A DNA stretch of 17,587 nucleotides from assembly GCA_905192935.1 (NCBI GenBank), contig CAJJMX010000012.1, positions 1-17,587 of the forward strand, in the 5' to 3' direction. A model generated the notes under the pieces. That model had not been told where the DNA came from, did no database searches, and worked only from the letters and a program-made list of their open reading frames with translations. A program made the translations under genes and the position numbers. Position 1 is the first letter of the stretch; each line of letters begins with the position of its first letter. Source of the DNA: an uncultured Mailhella sp. (GTDB lineage Bacteria > Desulfobacterota > Desulfovibrionia > Desulfovibrionales > Desulfovibrionaceae). Positions 6,724-14,750 of this stretch are shown one piece after another.

Positions 6724-8118
6724 TCAGGCAGTCTGCCGCTTTCTCATGCCGTATTCAAGCCATTTTTTTCCGTGAAAGATGCGCAGCGTCCAGAGAAAGG
6801 CGGCCATCTGAGCGGCGGCACCTGCGGCGAAGACGCCAGCAGCTCCCATGTTCAGGCCGATTCCCAGAAGGAGCGCCAGAGGTATGCCCACCAGCCAGCA
6901 GGTGACGGCTCCCACCCGGCAGGAAAGTCTGGTGGCCCCGGCGCCGGAGAAAAGCGCGTTCATCATGCCCGTCATGCCCGTGAAGGGAACGGTGAGACAG
7001 GCGAAGAACAGAAAGACGGAGGCCTGCTTCAGCACGGCCGCATCGTCCGAAAAGAAGGCGGCCGCCTGTTCGCGCAGCAGCCAGAGAATGAGACAGGGCG
7101 CAATGAGCGCAAGTCCCAGCCGCACGGCGGCTTTTCGTCCGAAAAGATACAGACCGTCCCGCAGACCGCCGCCGAGAAGGTGGCCGCTCACGATGACCAT
7201 GGACATGTTGAGCGCCCCAAGAGGAAAAAGAAGCATGGCATGCACCCTGCCGCCCACGCTCATGCCGGCAAGGGCGCTGGTGCTCTCCGGCAGAAGACCC
7301 ACGATGGCGAGTGTGGTGAGGCTTCCCAGATGCGTGATGATGTGTCCTGCGGCGGCAGGCATGCCCACGCGGAAAAGATACGGCATGGCGCGGCGGTTCC
7401 ACCGCCATGGAGCAAAGCTGTGCCGGTGAAGCACGCCGTAGATCGACGCAAGGACGAGATTGCACGCCAGACCGAGCACGGCGCAGGCAAAGGTCGTCCA
7501 GGCGATGCCCGCAGCGCCTGAGGCCGGAAGACCGAAATACCCCAGACCGAAGCCGAGATCCCCGACGACGTTGGCCGCGGCCATGAACACAAGCGTGAGC
7601 AGCGGAAAAAGTACCTTCTTGTAGGCCCGGAAGATGGAATTCACCATGATGAGCACATAATAGAAGGGAAGTTGACAGCAGTAGGCGGTGAAAAACGTGG
7701 AGAGCGCAGGCCGCAGGGAGTCGGAAATGCCCATGGCCCGGAACAGAACCGGCTCGAAAAGTATGGCGGCGGCCGCCACGAGCGTGCCCATGGCGGCGGA
7801 AAGCATGATGATGAGTCCCGCGTAGCGGCCTGCCCTCGAAACGAGCCCCGCGCCGAGAGACTGGCTCACCGTCGCCATGCAGCCGCTGGCCACAAGGGAG
7901 GTGAGCAGCATGAGCAGAGAGAATATCTGCGCCACCACGCCGATGGCGGCCTGAACTTCAGGTCCGAGTCTTCCGGCGCTCCACACGTCGGTCATGGAGA
8001 TGGCCAGATGACAGAGCATGAGTCCCATCTGGGGAAGCGTGAGCCGGATGAGCTCGGCTCGGGACGGCAGAGCGCACAGGGGCGCGGCGGACGTGGAGAA
8101 GGAAGACGCGGCGGACAA
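6724..8118 (-). CDS. MATE-family multidrug/toxin efflux protein, probable TTG start
   Basis: A polytopic membrane protein of about 464 residues with the twelve-helix MATE layout as two related halves. The first helix region reads 'IRLTLPQMGLMLCHLAISMTDVWSAGRLG', matching the usual 'xLxLPxxxxxLxxxxxxxxDxxxxGRLG' opening, and the second half opens at 'RVGMPAAAGHIITHLGSLTTL'. MATE proteins export organic cations or drugs using proton or sodium gradients. No ATG is available near the start. TTG 8118 has GGGAG six bases upstream and gives a short leader; TTG 8184 would add 22 residues but has no ribosome binding site and sits inside inverted repeats. It lies 101 bases after rarA and 16 before a DtxR-family regulator, suggesting metal-linked export. 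The substrate is unknown. Confidence 0.85.
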   Translation of the reverse strand: MSAASSFSTSAAPLCALPSRAELIRLTLPQMGLMLCHLAISMTDVWSAGRLGPEVQAAIGVVAQIFSLLMLLTSLVASGCMATVSQSLGAGLVSRAGRYAGLIIMLSAAMGTLVAAAAILFEPVLFRAMGISDSLRPALSTFFTAYCCQLPFYYVLIMVNSIFRAYKKVLFPLLTLVFMAAANVVGDLGFGLGYFGLPASGAAGIAWTTFACAVLGLACNLVLASIYGVLHRHSFAPWRWNRRAMPYLFRVGMPAAAGHIITHLGSLTTLAIVGLLPESTSALAGMSVGGRVHAMLLFPLGALNMSMVIVSGHLLGGGLRDGLYLFGRKAAVRLGLALIAPCLILWLLREQAAAFFSDDAAVLKQASVFLFFACLTVPFTGMTGMMNALFSGAGATRLSCRVGAVTCWLVGIPLALLLGIGLNMGAAGVFAAGAAAQMAAFLWTLRIFHGKKWLEYGMRKRQTA

Positions 8119-8175
8119 CGTGGACTCCCGGGCTTGACGTTGGGCGGGCGTGTCCAGCCTAGGGGCAATGATGAT

Positions 8176-8207
8176 ATTTGTCAAATAAAGTTTTACTGAT
8201 AAAACTT
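8176..8207. promoter_or_regulatory. Tandem AT-rich inverted repeats upstream of the MATE gene, possible operator
   Basis: Two palindromes lie side by side: ATTTG-T-CAAAT (8176-8186), and AAGTTTTA (8188-8195) with TAAAACTT (8200-8207) around a 4-base centre. They stand out from GC-rich surroundings. On the minus strand a perfect TTGACA (complement of 8179-8184) overlaps the first, with TAGGCT 17 bases on as a weak -10. The 20-bp size of the second fits a dimeric repressor site such as that of a DtxR-family protein, and one is encoded two genes downstream in the same direction. The repeats are seen; operator function is inferred. Confidence 0.45.
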
Positions 8208-8219
8208 ATGCCGGCACGC

Positions 8220-9581
8220 TTATTCGTCCGCGGTCTCTTTGGGCTCATCTGCCCCGGTATCCTTCTGTTCGTGCTTCTTCTTCCATGCCTTGATGGCGTC
8301 AAGGCGCTGTTTGCAGCGTGCTTCGAGTCCCTGTTCCGTGGGCGTGTAGTAGGTCCTGCCGAGCAGGGAGTCGGGCAGGCAGTGCATGGCGGTCAGTCGT
8401 TCCCTGGTGTCGTGCGCGTACTGATAGCCCTTGCCGTAGTCGAGTTCCTTCATCAGTCGGGTGGGGGCGTTGCGTATCTGCAGGGGCACGGGCTCGTCGA
8501 GCATGGAAAGCGCGTCCTTTCTTGCCCGGCAGTAGGCCACGTCGAGACTGTTGGACTTGGGAGCAAGGGAGAGATACACCGCGGCCTGCGTGAGGTTCAC
8601 GGAACATTCCGGCATGCCGATGAAGTGGCAGGCCTGATAGGCGGACACGGCCGTATCCAGCGCCCGCGGATCGGCAAGGCCCACGTCCTCGCTGGCGAAT
8701 CTCACGATGCGCCGGGCGATGTAGAGCGGGTCCTCTCCGGCTTCCAGCATGCGGGCGAGCCAGTACACGGCGGCATCGGGATCGGAATTGCGCATGGACT
8801 TGTGCAGGGCGGAAATGAGGTTGTAGTGCTCCTCGCCCTTCTTGTCGTAGAGCAGGGACTTTCGTGAGGTGCACTCTTCCAGAGTTTCTTTAAAAATGCG
8901 CACATGGTCGCCTTCCGTTTCCCCGTTGAGCACGACCATTTCCAGCGTGGAGAGGGCGGAACGAGCGTCGCCGTTTGAAAAGGCGGCAATGATGTCCAGC
9001 ATGTCGGGAGGCATGGAAACATGCAGATTGCCGAAGCCGCGGGGATCGTGCAGGGCGCGCTCGAGCAGGGCGGTCATGTCCTTTTCGGCAAGCTGATGGA
9101 GCACGAAGACCTTGCAGCGGGAAAGAAGAGCGCCGTTCACCTCGAAGGACGGATTTTCCGTGGTCGCGCCTATGAGGATGATGCTGCCCTTTTCCACGAA
9201 GGGCAGGAAGGCGTCCTGCTGCGCCTTGTTGAAGCGGTGGATCTCATCCACGAAGAGCATGGTGCGCCTGCCGTACTGCCGGTCCTTTTCCGCCTGCTGC
9301 ATGACGGCCCGTATTTCCTTGATGCCGCTCGTGACTGCGGAAAAGTCGATGAAGTTCGATTTCGTGTGTCCGGCGATGATGCGCGCCAGCGTGGTCTTGC
9401 CGACGCCCGGAGGCCCCCAGAATATCATGGAGGATATCTGGTCGGTTTCTATGAGTCTGCGAAGCACCTTGCCTTTGCCGAGCAGATGCTCCTGCCCGAA
9501 GAATTCGTCGAGAGAGCGCGGTCGAAGGCGTTCCGCCAGAGGCTTGGATGTATCGTCGTCGAAGAAGGAATGCTGTTCCAT
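8220..9581 (-). CDS. rarA: Replication-associated recombination protein A (RarA/MgsA), AAA+ ATPase
   Basis: A 453-residue AAA+ ATPase, the usual RarA/MgsA/WRNIP1 length. It acts at stalled replication forks with single-strand-binding protein. Seen in order: 'PLAERLRPRSLDEFFGQEHLLG' opening (about 14-35), Walker A GPPGVGKTT (56-64), Walker B MLFVDEIHRF (108-117), sensor 1 GATTENPSFEVN (138-149) and arginine finger region ALLSR (to 155). The family-specific C-terminal part contains 'SALHKSMRNSDPDAAVYWLARM', 'RRIVRFASEDVGLADP' and 'YQYAHD', with 'LPDSLLGRTYYTPTEQGLE' near the end. GAGG seven bases before ATG 9581 supports the start. It is a housekeeping gene and its link to the following MATE gene is probably positional. 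Confidence 0.95.
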   Translation of the reverse strand: MEQHSFFDDDTSKPLAERLRPRSLDEFFGQEHLLGKGKVLRRLIETDQISSMIFWGPPGVGKTTLARIIAGHTKSNFIDFSAVTSGIKEIRAVMQQAEKDRQYGRRTMLFVDEIHRFNKAQQDAFLPFVEKGSIILIGATTENPSFEVNGALLSRCKVFVLHQLAEKDMTALLERALHDPRGFGNLHVSMPPDMLDIIAAFSNGDARSALSTLEMVVLNGETEGDHVRIFKETLEECTSRKSLLYDKKGEEHYNLISALHKSMRNSDPDAAVYWLARMLEAGEDPLYIARRIVRFASEDVGLADPRALDTAVSAYQACHFIGMPECSVNLTQAAVYLSLAPKSNSLDVAYCRARKDALSMLDEPVPLQIRNAPTRLMKELDYGKGYQYAHDTRERLTAMHCLPDSLLGRTYYTPTEQGLEARCKQRLDAIKAWKKKHEQKDTGADEPKETADE

Positions 9582-9758
9582 GAAGAGTCCTCAAGAATGC
9601 CGGACGTTCCGGGCGGAGAGACTTTTTCAAGGCTGCCGGAAAAAGGCGTTGGTCTCCCGTCGTGTTCCTGCCTTGCTGTTTCGCGAGTCAGGGTACGCTC
9701 TTCTCTCTGGAGAGAAAAGTCCGGCACAGGAGGGCGGAGCGAGGGATGGACGCCACGA
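9582..9758. other. Noncoding gap: rarA upstream region
   Basis: 177 bases between the permease terminator and the rarA start. It must hold the rarA promoter, since the terminator blocks read-through from the right, but I see no convincing -35/-10 pair. One small inverted repeat (TTCTCTC/GAGAGAA with a 2-base centre, near 9702-9717) is present. No gene is supported. Confidence 0.4.
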
Positions 9759-9784
9759 AAAAGGCCGCCCGGAGGCGGCCTTTT
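9759..9784. terminator. Bidirectional intrinsic terminator after the lactate permease gene
   Basis: AAAAGGCCGCC (9759-9769) pairs perfectly with GGCGGCCTTTT (9774-9784) around a 4-base loop. T-runs follow on both strands. For the leftward lactate block it lies 20 bases past the permease stop codon, and so marks the end of that block. The GGCCGC stem core resembles the terminator after tonB. Confidence 0.85.
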
Positions 9785-9804
9785 CTACATGAGGCAGAGG
9801 GCTC

Positions 9805-11493
9805 TTACATCAGGATGAAGGCCACGATGCCCACGGCGATGCCGTAAAGGACGAAGGGGATGACGGTGCGGCGAAGGATGTCGCCTTCCTTGCCGATGAG
9901 GCCGAGCACGGCGCAGGCGGCCACGATGTTGTGGATGCAGATCATGTTGCCCATGGCGCCGCCGACGCCCTGAGCAGCCACGATGATGAAGTGCTGGGGC
10001 ACGGTGTAGCCGAGGGTTCTGGCCATATCCCACTGGAAGTTGGCGAAGAGCATGTCGGACACGGTGTTGGAACCGGTGATGAAGGCGCCGAGGCCGCCGA
10101 CGTAGGAGGCGAGGGCAGGCCATGCGCCGCCGGCGAGATCGGCCAGGCACTGGGCCAGAGCCATGGGCATGGAGACGTGGTTGGTGGCTTCGCTGACGCC
10201 CGTGCCCTTGAAGATGGACACGAGGGCCACGGCGGCGAGCAGGGAGATGGTGGGGGCCTTCATCTTGGCGAAGGCGGTGGACCAGGCCTTGCTGACCTTG
10301 TTGGTGCCGATGGCGTCGTCACGGAGCATGCCGTGCAGGAAGATGGTGATGACGGAAACGAGGATGAAGGGAACGGTGCCGGGCAGGTTCATGAGCGCGA
10401 TGTAGGAGGTCACGCCTTCCTGACCGAGGATGTTGGAAGCGCCGATGTTGAACATGGGGTCGGTGACCAGGGCCTTCAGATGGAAGGCGGGCACGCGGGT
10501 GACGACGAGGATGAGGCCGCACAGCACGTAGGGAAGCCATGCCATGAACTGGCTCATGTGTTCCTTGTACTCGGTCACGTCGGAAGGCTTGATTTCACCG
10601 ATCCAGGAGGGATCCCACTTGTCGCTGGTATCGAAGTCCCAGGTGCCTTCGGGAACGCAGATGCCCTTCTGGGTGAGCTTCACGAGCACGCCGAGGCCGA
10701 TGATGCCGCCGAGCAGGGAAGGCAGTTCGGGACCGACGGCCCAGGCGAGGATGAAGTAGGGCACGCCGAAGCAGACGGAGGCGAGCAGGCAGTACTTCCA
10801 CGCGGCGAAGCCTTCGGACCAGGACTTGTTCTTGCCGTAGTAGCGGGTCATGAAGCCCAGCAGGAAGATGGGCAGGATGAAGAGCATGGGCAGATGCATG
10901 AGGGTGACGTATTCGCCGATGGTCTTGTAGACGACGGCGGGATCACCGATGCCGAGGGCGGTCATGGCGAGGCTTTCAATGGACTTGAAGCCCTGGAGCA
11001 CGGGGGTGCCCACGGCGCCGAAGGTCACGGGGATGCTGTTGAAGGCAAGGCAGATGACGGCGGCGCAGAGGGGAGGGAAGCCGAGACCGAGCAGGAGCGG
11101 GGCGGCAAGAGCGGCGGGGGTACCGAAGCCGGCCGCGCCTTCAATGAAGGCGGCGAACATGAAGCCTATGATGATGGTCTGCACGCGGCGGTCGGGGCTG
11201 ATTTTTTTCATGCCTGCCTGGATGGTTTCCATGGCGCCGCTGTAGGTGAGCGTATAGTAGATGAGCAGAGCACCGAAAACGATGATAAGCACGCCGGCAG
11301 CCGTGATGAAACCTTCGAGAGTAAGTGCGATCACCCTGACGAGGGGCAGCTGCCATACGATGATGGCGAGAAGCGCGCCTGTGGCCCAGGCCAGGGGCAT
11401 GGCGCGCATGGACGACCAGCGAAGGCCGACCATGAGGATCAGCGCCACAAGAAGCGGCGCGACGGCGAACAGTGCCAGCAGTTCAATGTTCAT
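9805..11493 (-). CDS. lctP: L-lactate permease (LctP/LldP family)
   Basis: A 562-residue membrane protein of the LctP family, which imports lactate (and glycolate) with protons. It is strongly hydrophobic with about 12-14 helices. The family core 'GFGTPAALAAPLLLGLGFPPLCAA' (key residues GFGTP, LGFPP) is followed by 'LAFNSIPVTFGAVGTPV' around residues 120-165. Late conserved parts include 'GGLGAFITGSNTVSDMLF' and 'AQGVGGAMGNMICIHNIVAA'. GGAG six bases before ATG 11493 sets the start. It is the last gene of the leftward lactate block, separated from lutAB by 257 structured bases, and could have its own promoter. Long stop-free antisense frames suggest strongly biased codon use, as in highly expressed genes. 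Confidence 0.92.
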   Translation of the reverse strand: MNIELLALFAVAPLLVALILMVGLRWSSMRAMPLAWATGALLAIIVWQLPLVRVIALTLEGFITAAGVLIIVFGALLIYYTLTYSGAMETIQAGMKKISPDRRVQTIIIGFMFAAFIEGAAGFGTPAALAAPLLLGLGFPPLCAAVICLAFNSIPVTFGAVGTPVLQGFKSIESLAMTALGIGDPAVVYKTIGEYVTLMHLPMLFILPIFLLGFMTRYYGKNKSWSEGFAAWKYCLLASVCFGVPYFILAWAVGPELPSLLGGIIGLGVLVKLTQKGICVPEGTWDFDTSDKWDPSWIGEIKPSDVTEYKEHMSQFMAWLPYVLCGLILVVTRVPAFHLKALVTDPMFNIGASNILGQEGVTSYIALMNLPGTVPFILVSVITIFLHGMLRDDAIGTNKVSKAWSTAFAKMKAPTISLLAAVALVSIFKGTGVSEATNHVSMPMALAQCLADLAGGAWPALASYVGGLGAFITGSNTVSDMLFANFQWDMARTLGYTVPQHFIIVAAQGVGGAMGNMICIHNIVAACAVLGLIGKEGDILRRTVIPFVLYGIAVGIVAFILM

Positions 11494-11700
11494 AGTGCTC
11501 TCCTCTACTGACTGTAAGAAGGTAAACGGGATTATGCAGGAAAAGCGGAATGCCGTGTCCTGGTTTTGGGTATTTTGAGGCCTTGAAGGCGGGAGTTTTT
11601 GGCCGCTCTCTGCCGTGACGGCGGCGGCCGTGAGGAATCGTTGAGCGTTTTTTTTGCTGCGGGATGGGGTACTTTCCCGTGAGAGGGGAAAATTCCGCAG
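11494..11700 (-). promoter_or_regulatory. Structured intercistronic leader in front of the permease gene
   Basis: No gene is supported here. Two inverted-repeat structures are visible: CTGCGG (11657-11662) with CCGCAG (11695-11700), enclosing TTTCCC (11673-11678) with GGGAAA (11686-11691); and GGCCGC (11601-11606) with GCGGCC (11624-11629), enclosing GCCG/CGGC (11612-11622). Neither is followed by a T-run on the minus strand, so they do not look like terminators. A CATAAT box on the minus strand (complement of 11531-11536) could be a -10 of a permease promoter, but no good -35 is seen. The roles are inferred. Confidence 0.4.
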
Positions 11701-11711
11701 AGCCTGTCATG

Positions 11712-11750
11712 AACAAGGCCCCGCCCCGGGCGGGACGGGGCCTGCTTGTT
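11712..11750 (-). terminator. Large hairpin directly after lutAB
   Basis: AACAAG (11712-11717) pairs with CTTGTT (11745-11750), and GCCCCG (11718-11723) pairs with CGGGGC (11736-11741), with a 3-base bulge. On the minus strand it begins at the lutAB stop codon. There is no clear T-run after it, so it may be a partial terminator or a 3' end stabiliser rather than a full stop. Confidence 0.5.
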
Positions 11751-13901
11751 TTACTTCATCTGACGGGCGAGCAGTTCGGAGATGTGCTCGACCTTGATGG
11801 GCGAATCGTTGGCCGTGGCCACGCCGCGGATCTGCATGACGCAGCCGGGGCAGTCGGTCACCACCAGGGAGGCGCCGGTGTCTTCACTGTTCTTCAGCTT
11901 CTTCTTGCCTATTTCGGCAGAGAGTTCGGGGAACTTCACGGAGAAGGTGCCGCCGAAGCCGCAGCACATGTCTTCTTCGGTCGCGGGCACGTAGTCGGCG
12001 ACCATGTTCAGAAGCGCACGGGGCTCTTCGGTCACGCCCATGTTGCGCATGTGGCAGGGCGAATGGTAGGTCACCTTTTCGCTCGACTTCACGAAGTCGT
12101 CTTCACGCAGGCCGAGCTTGTTGTAGACGAAGGAGGTGAAGTCCATGACCTTGGAGGCGAAGATGTCGGTGCGGTAGTGATCCGGGGTATCCTTCAGCAG
12201 GTCGGGATAGGCGTGCTTGAGGTGACCGGCGCAGGACGCGCACAGGGTGATGATGGCGTCGTACTTGCCGGGCTCGAAGGCGTTCACGTTCTGCGAGCTC
12301 ACCTGGAGGCTGGTTTCGCGCTGACCCATCATTTCGAGGGGCAGGCCGCAGCAGGTCTGCTTGAGGGGGAATTCCACATGCACGCCGTGTCTGTTGAGCA
12401 GGCGCACGGCGGCCACGAGCTGCTCGGGATACACGAAGTCCTGAGCGCAGCCGGAGAAGATGGCCACGCGGAACTTGGGCTGGGCGGGGTTGTTCACCAC
12501 GCTCTTGAAGAGCTGGCGGAACGACTTGGGCGCAAGCGCGGGCAGCTGGCGGAAGCTCTGATCGCCGCCCATGAGCACGGCGGGCAGATGGCGGATGAAC
12601 TTGCCGCCCTTCACGGTGAGGGGCTTCTGCGAGAACTTGATGAACTTGAGCAGGCTGTGGAAGCGGTCGCGGTCCTTCATCACCATGCTCATCACGGAGC
12701 CTGCGGCGTTGTTGCCTTCGGCCTTGACCAGGCGGGAACGGATTTCCATGGTGATGCGCGGCAGGTCGATGCCCGCGGAGCACACGTTCTTGCAGGATTC
12801 GCAGCCTATGCAGTTCTGCACGAGGGCACGGGCCTTGTCCGCGCCGTGATACAGATAGGTGAGGGCGAGGCCCACGGCGCCGATGTACACGTAGCCCATC
12901 TTGTGGCCGCCGATGAGACGGTACACGGGGCAGACGTTGGCGCAGGCGCCGCAGCGCACGCAGCGCAGGATGTCCTTGAAGGCGGGATCCTGGGCGATCT
13001 TGAGGCGTCCGTTGTCAAGGAAGACGATGTGCATTTCCTTGCGGCCGTCGGGACCTGCGGCGCATTCGTTGGCGCCGGCGATCCAGGTGATGTAGGAGGT
13101 GATGGCCTGCGCAGTGGCGTTTCTAGGCAGGACCTGAAGCACCTTGAGGGCGTCGGCGATGGTGGGAATGAGCTTCTCGAGACCGGCGAGCACCACATGC
13201 ACGCGGGGCATGGTGGTCACAAGGCGCAGGTTGCCTTCGTTGGTCACGGTGCCGATGAGGCCGGCTTCCGCCACGGCGAAGTTGGCGCCGGAAATGCCCA
13301 TGTCGGCCTTCACGTATTCGCTGCGCAGTTCCTTGCGGGCCACCTTCACGAGCTTCTGGATGTCTTCCCTGTCCTGCTGCACATGGGTCACTTCGGTGAA
13401 CAGGTCGGCGACCTGGTAGCGGGAAAGGTGGATGGCGGGCATGACCATGTGGGACGGGCCCTCATGGCGCAGCTGGATGATCCATTCGCCGAGGTCGGTT
13501 TCCACCACGCGGCAGCCTTCCTTTTCGAGGGCGTCGTTCAGGTGGATTTCTTCTGCCGTCATCGACTTGGACTTGATGATGTTGTGGCAGTTGTTTTCCT
13601 TGGCGATCTTGGCGATGATGCGGTTGGCTTCCGCGCCGGTGGAGGCGAGATGCACGTGAACGCCGCGCTTTTCGGCTTCGGTCTTGAACTGGGCAAAGAG
13701 CTCCATCATGTGCTGGGCTGCATTGTCCTTGATGTCGGCCACTTCCTTGATGAGGCCGTCCACGTCCATGCCTTCGAAGATGCGGGTGCGGTTGGCCTTG
13801 TATTCAACGGCGAACTTGTCCAGCGTGGCGCGGAGGAACTTGTCGTCCAGCGCTTCCTGAATCTGACCGTGATATTCCTTCATGTTCTTGGCGTCGGCCA
13901 T
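11751..13901 (-). CDS. Fused LutB-LutA lactate oxidation iron-sulfur protein (L-lactate dehydrogenase subunit)
   Basis: A 716-residue fusion that oxidises lactate to pyruvate together with LutC. The N-terminal LUD/LutB domain (about 50-300; note 'AVAEAGLIGTVTNEGNLRLV', 209-228) is followed by two 4Fe-4S motifs: C314-C317-C320-C324 (in 'CVRCGACANVCP') and C364-C367-C370-C374 (in 'CIGCESCKNVC'). The LutA-like C-terminal half carries two cysteine-rich CCG domains: SGC485, C517-C518-G, C554/C557; then C616, C646-C647-G, C684/C687. In Bacillus LutA and LutB are separate chains; the fused form is known from Desulfovibrio (DVU3033-like, about the same length). GGAGG before ATG 13901 overlaps the end of lutC, two bases away, so the two are translationally coupled. 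L-isomer preference is assumed from that homologue. Confidence 0.9.
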   Translation of the reverse strand: MADAKNMKEYHGQIQEALDDKFLRATLDKFAVEYKANRTRIFEGMDVDGLIKEVADIKDNAAQHMMELFAQFKTEAEKRGVHVHLASTGAEANRIIAKIAKENNCHNIIKSKSMTAEEIHLNDALEKEGCRVVETDLGEWIIQLRHEGPSHMVMPAIHLSRYQVADLFTEVTHVQQDREDIQKLVKVARKELRSEYVKADMGISGANFAVAEAGLIGTVTNEGNLRLVTTMPRVHVVLAGLEKLIPTIADALKVLQVLPRNATAQAITSYITWIAGANECAAGPDGRKEMHIVFLDNGRLKIAQDPAFKDILRCVRCGACANVCPVYRLIGGHKMGYVYIGAVGLALTYLYHGADKARALVQNCIGCESCKNVCSAGIDLPRITMEIRSRLVKAEGNNAAGSVMSMVMKDRDRFHSLLKFIKFSQKPLTVKGGKFIRHLPAVLMGGDQSFRQLPALAPKSFRQLFKSVVNNPAQPKFRVAIFSGCAQDFVYPEQLVAAVRLLNRHGVHVEFPLKQTCCGLPLEMMGQRETSLQVSSQNVNAFEPGKYDAIITLCASCAGHLKHAYPDLLKDTPDHYRTDIFASKVMDFTSFVYNKLGLREDDFVKSSEKVTYHSPCHMRNMGVTEEPRALLNMVADYVPATEEDMCCGFGGTFSVKFPELSAEIGKKKLKNSEDTGASLVVTDCPGCVMQIRGVATANDSPIKVEHISELLARQMK

Positions 13902-13903
13902 GT

Positions 13904-14530
13904 TTAGTCCTCCAGCAGCACGATATGAAGTTCGAGGGGACCGTGCACGCCGAGGGCGCCCACGCGTTCAATGTCGGCCGTACGGCTGGGGCCGGTGATG
14001 AAGGCCGTGTAGGAAGCTCCGCCGCGGTTGACGAGGTCGAGCAGAAGAGCGTTGGCGTCTTCCACCTTGGGCAGCAGGGTGCCCTTGCGCACCAGCATGA
14101 TGGACACTTCGGCCACCATGGTGCCGAGACGCACTTCCTCGCTGTTGGAATTGACCACGCACGTCACGGTGTCGGCGATGAGGCCGTCGGCCCAGGTGAT
14201 GCTGGTGTCGAAGCCGCCCATGTGGTCGCGCAGACCGGAACGGAGCAGATGAATGTCGGTGCCGGCCGCCTTTTCTTCCAGAACGGCGTATTCCTCTTCG
14301 GAAAGGCCGGGAGCGGCGATGAAGCGTTCAAGAAGAGTGGGGAAACCGTTTTCACTGGCAGGGCCGTACTGCTCGCCTTCCACGGGCAGCAGCATTTCGC
14401 AGTGACGCTTCTTTTCCGTCACGTCCACGGCGTACTGCATGGCGTCAGCGAAATCCTTGGCCTCATGGAAGGTGACAGGAACCGAAGGCGCCTTGGCTTT
14501 CACCACTTCAACGAGTTGATCCTGAGTCAT
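13904..14530 (-). CDS. lutC: LutC-like LUD-domain protein of lactate utilisation
   Basis: A 208-residue single-domain LUD protein. It is the third part of the LutABC (LldEFG) lactate oxidation complex. The family ending is clear: 'ITGPSRTADIERVGALGVHGPLELHIVLLED' (about 178-208; key residues GPSRTADIE, GVHGP, H-I-V). 'TWADGLIADTVTCV' (about 112-125) and 'EVSIMLVRKGTLLP' match the LUD core. ATG 14530 was chosen because AAGGAG lies five bases upstream. The same frame stays open to 14752, but that extension crosses the hairpin region and has no family similarity. It is followed two bases on by lutAB and preceded by a 228-base gap after glcF. Confidence 0.88.
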   Translation of the reverse strand: MTQDQLVEVVKAKAPSVPVTFHEAKDFADAMQYAVDVTEKKRHCEMLLPVEGEQYGPASENGFPTLLERFIAAPGLSEEEYAVLEEKAAGTDIHLLRSGLRDHMGGFDTSITWADGLIADTVTCVVNSNSEEVRLGTMVAEVSIMLVRKGTLLPKVEDANALLLDLVNRGGASYTAFITGPSRTADIERVGALGVHGPLELHIVLLED

Positions 14531-14719
14531 TGTTACTCCTTGGAGCGTTTGTACGTTGCTGAAGTCCTGTCGGCGGAAGCCGGACGGACTCAGGACTTGC
14601 AGTTCGGGCTCATGATCTGCCGGGACAGAGCGGCAGAGCCCGTATCCGGCGCGGGCACATGCCCATGCCGGAGAGTCAGGAAAATGTGCCCCGGGACATG
14701 CCCGCGTGCACAGGAGAAA
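14531..14719 (-). promoter_or_regulatory. Structured gap between the glcF-like gene and lutC
   Basis: Two separate inverted repeats are seen: AAGTCCTG (14562-14569) with CAGGACTT (14591-14598), and GGGCACAT (14653-14660) with ATGTGCCC (14684-14691). Related 'GGGACATGCCCG' bases follow the second. There is no T-run after either on the minus strand. The first lies about 30 bases before the lutC start and could affect its translation or hold a regulator site. No gene is supported. Confidence 0.4.
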
Positions 14720-14750
14720 GGAAGAGCGGCTCGGCATGGGCCGCTCTTCC
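14720..14750 (-). terminator. Perfect 11-bp hairpin after the glcF-like gene
   Basis: GGAAGAGCGGC (14720-14730) pairs exactly with GCCGCTCTTCC (14740-14750) around a 9-base loop. On the minus strand it starts nine bases past the glcF stop codon and is followed by TTTCT, a weak T-tract. It could be a leaky terminator that lowers lutC-lutAB expression relative to glcDF, or that separates two units. Confidence 0.6.

Noticed and set aside
6357..7521. Plus-strand frames opposite the DtxR-family and MATE genes
   Set aside because: They run across two well-supported minus-strand genes and show no domain; they are shadows.
8188..8207. The 20-bp palindrome as a rho-independent terminator of rarA
   Set aside because: The stem is almost wholly A/T and no T-run follows on the minus strand; an operator is a better reading.
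9931..11511. Long open frame (526 codons) on the plus strand opposite the permease gene
   Set aside because: The product is His/Gly/Glu/Asp-rich and has no recognisable domain. The opposite strand encodes a clear LctP protein. Stop-free antisense frames are expected where TTA, CTA and TCA codons are avoided.
11664..13907. Very long open frame (747 codons) on the plus strand opposite lutAB
   Set aside because: It exactly mirrors the fused iron-sulfur protein, has low-complexity His/Gly/Val/Ala-rich composition and no ribosome binding site worth noting. It is an antisense shadow caused by codon bias.
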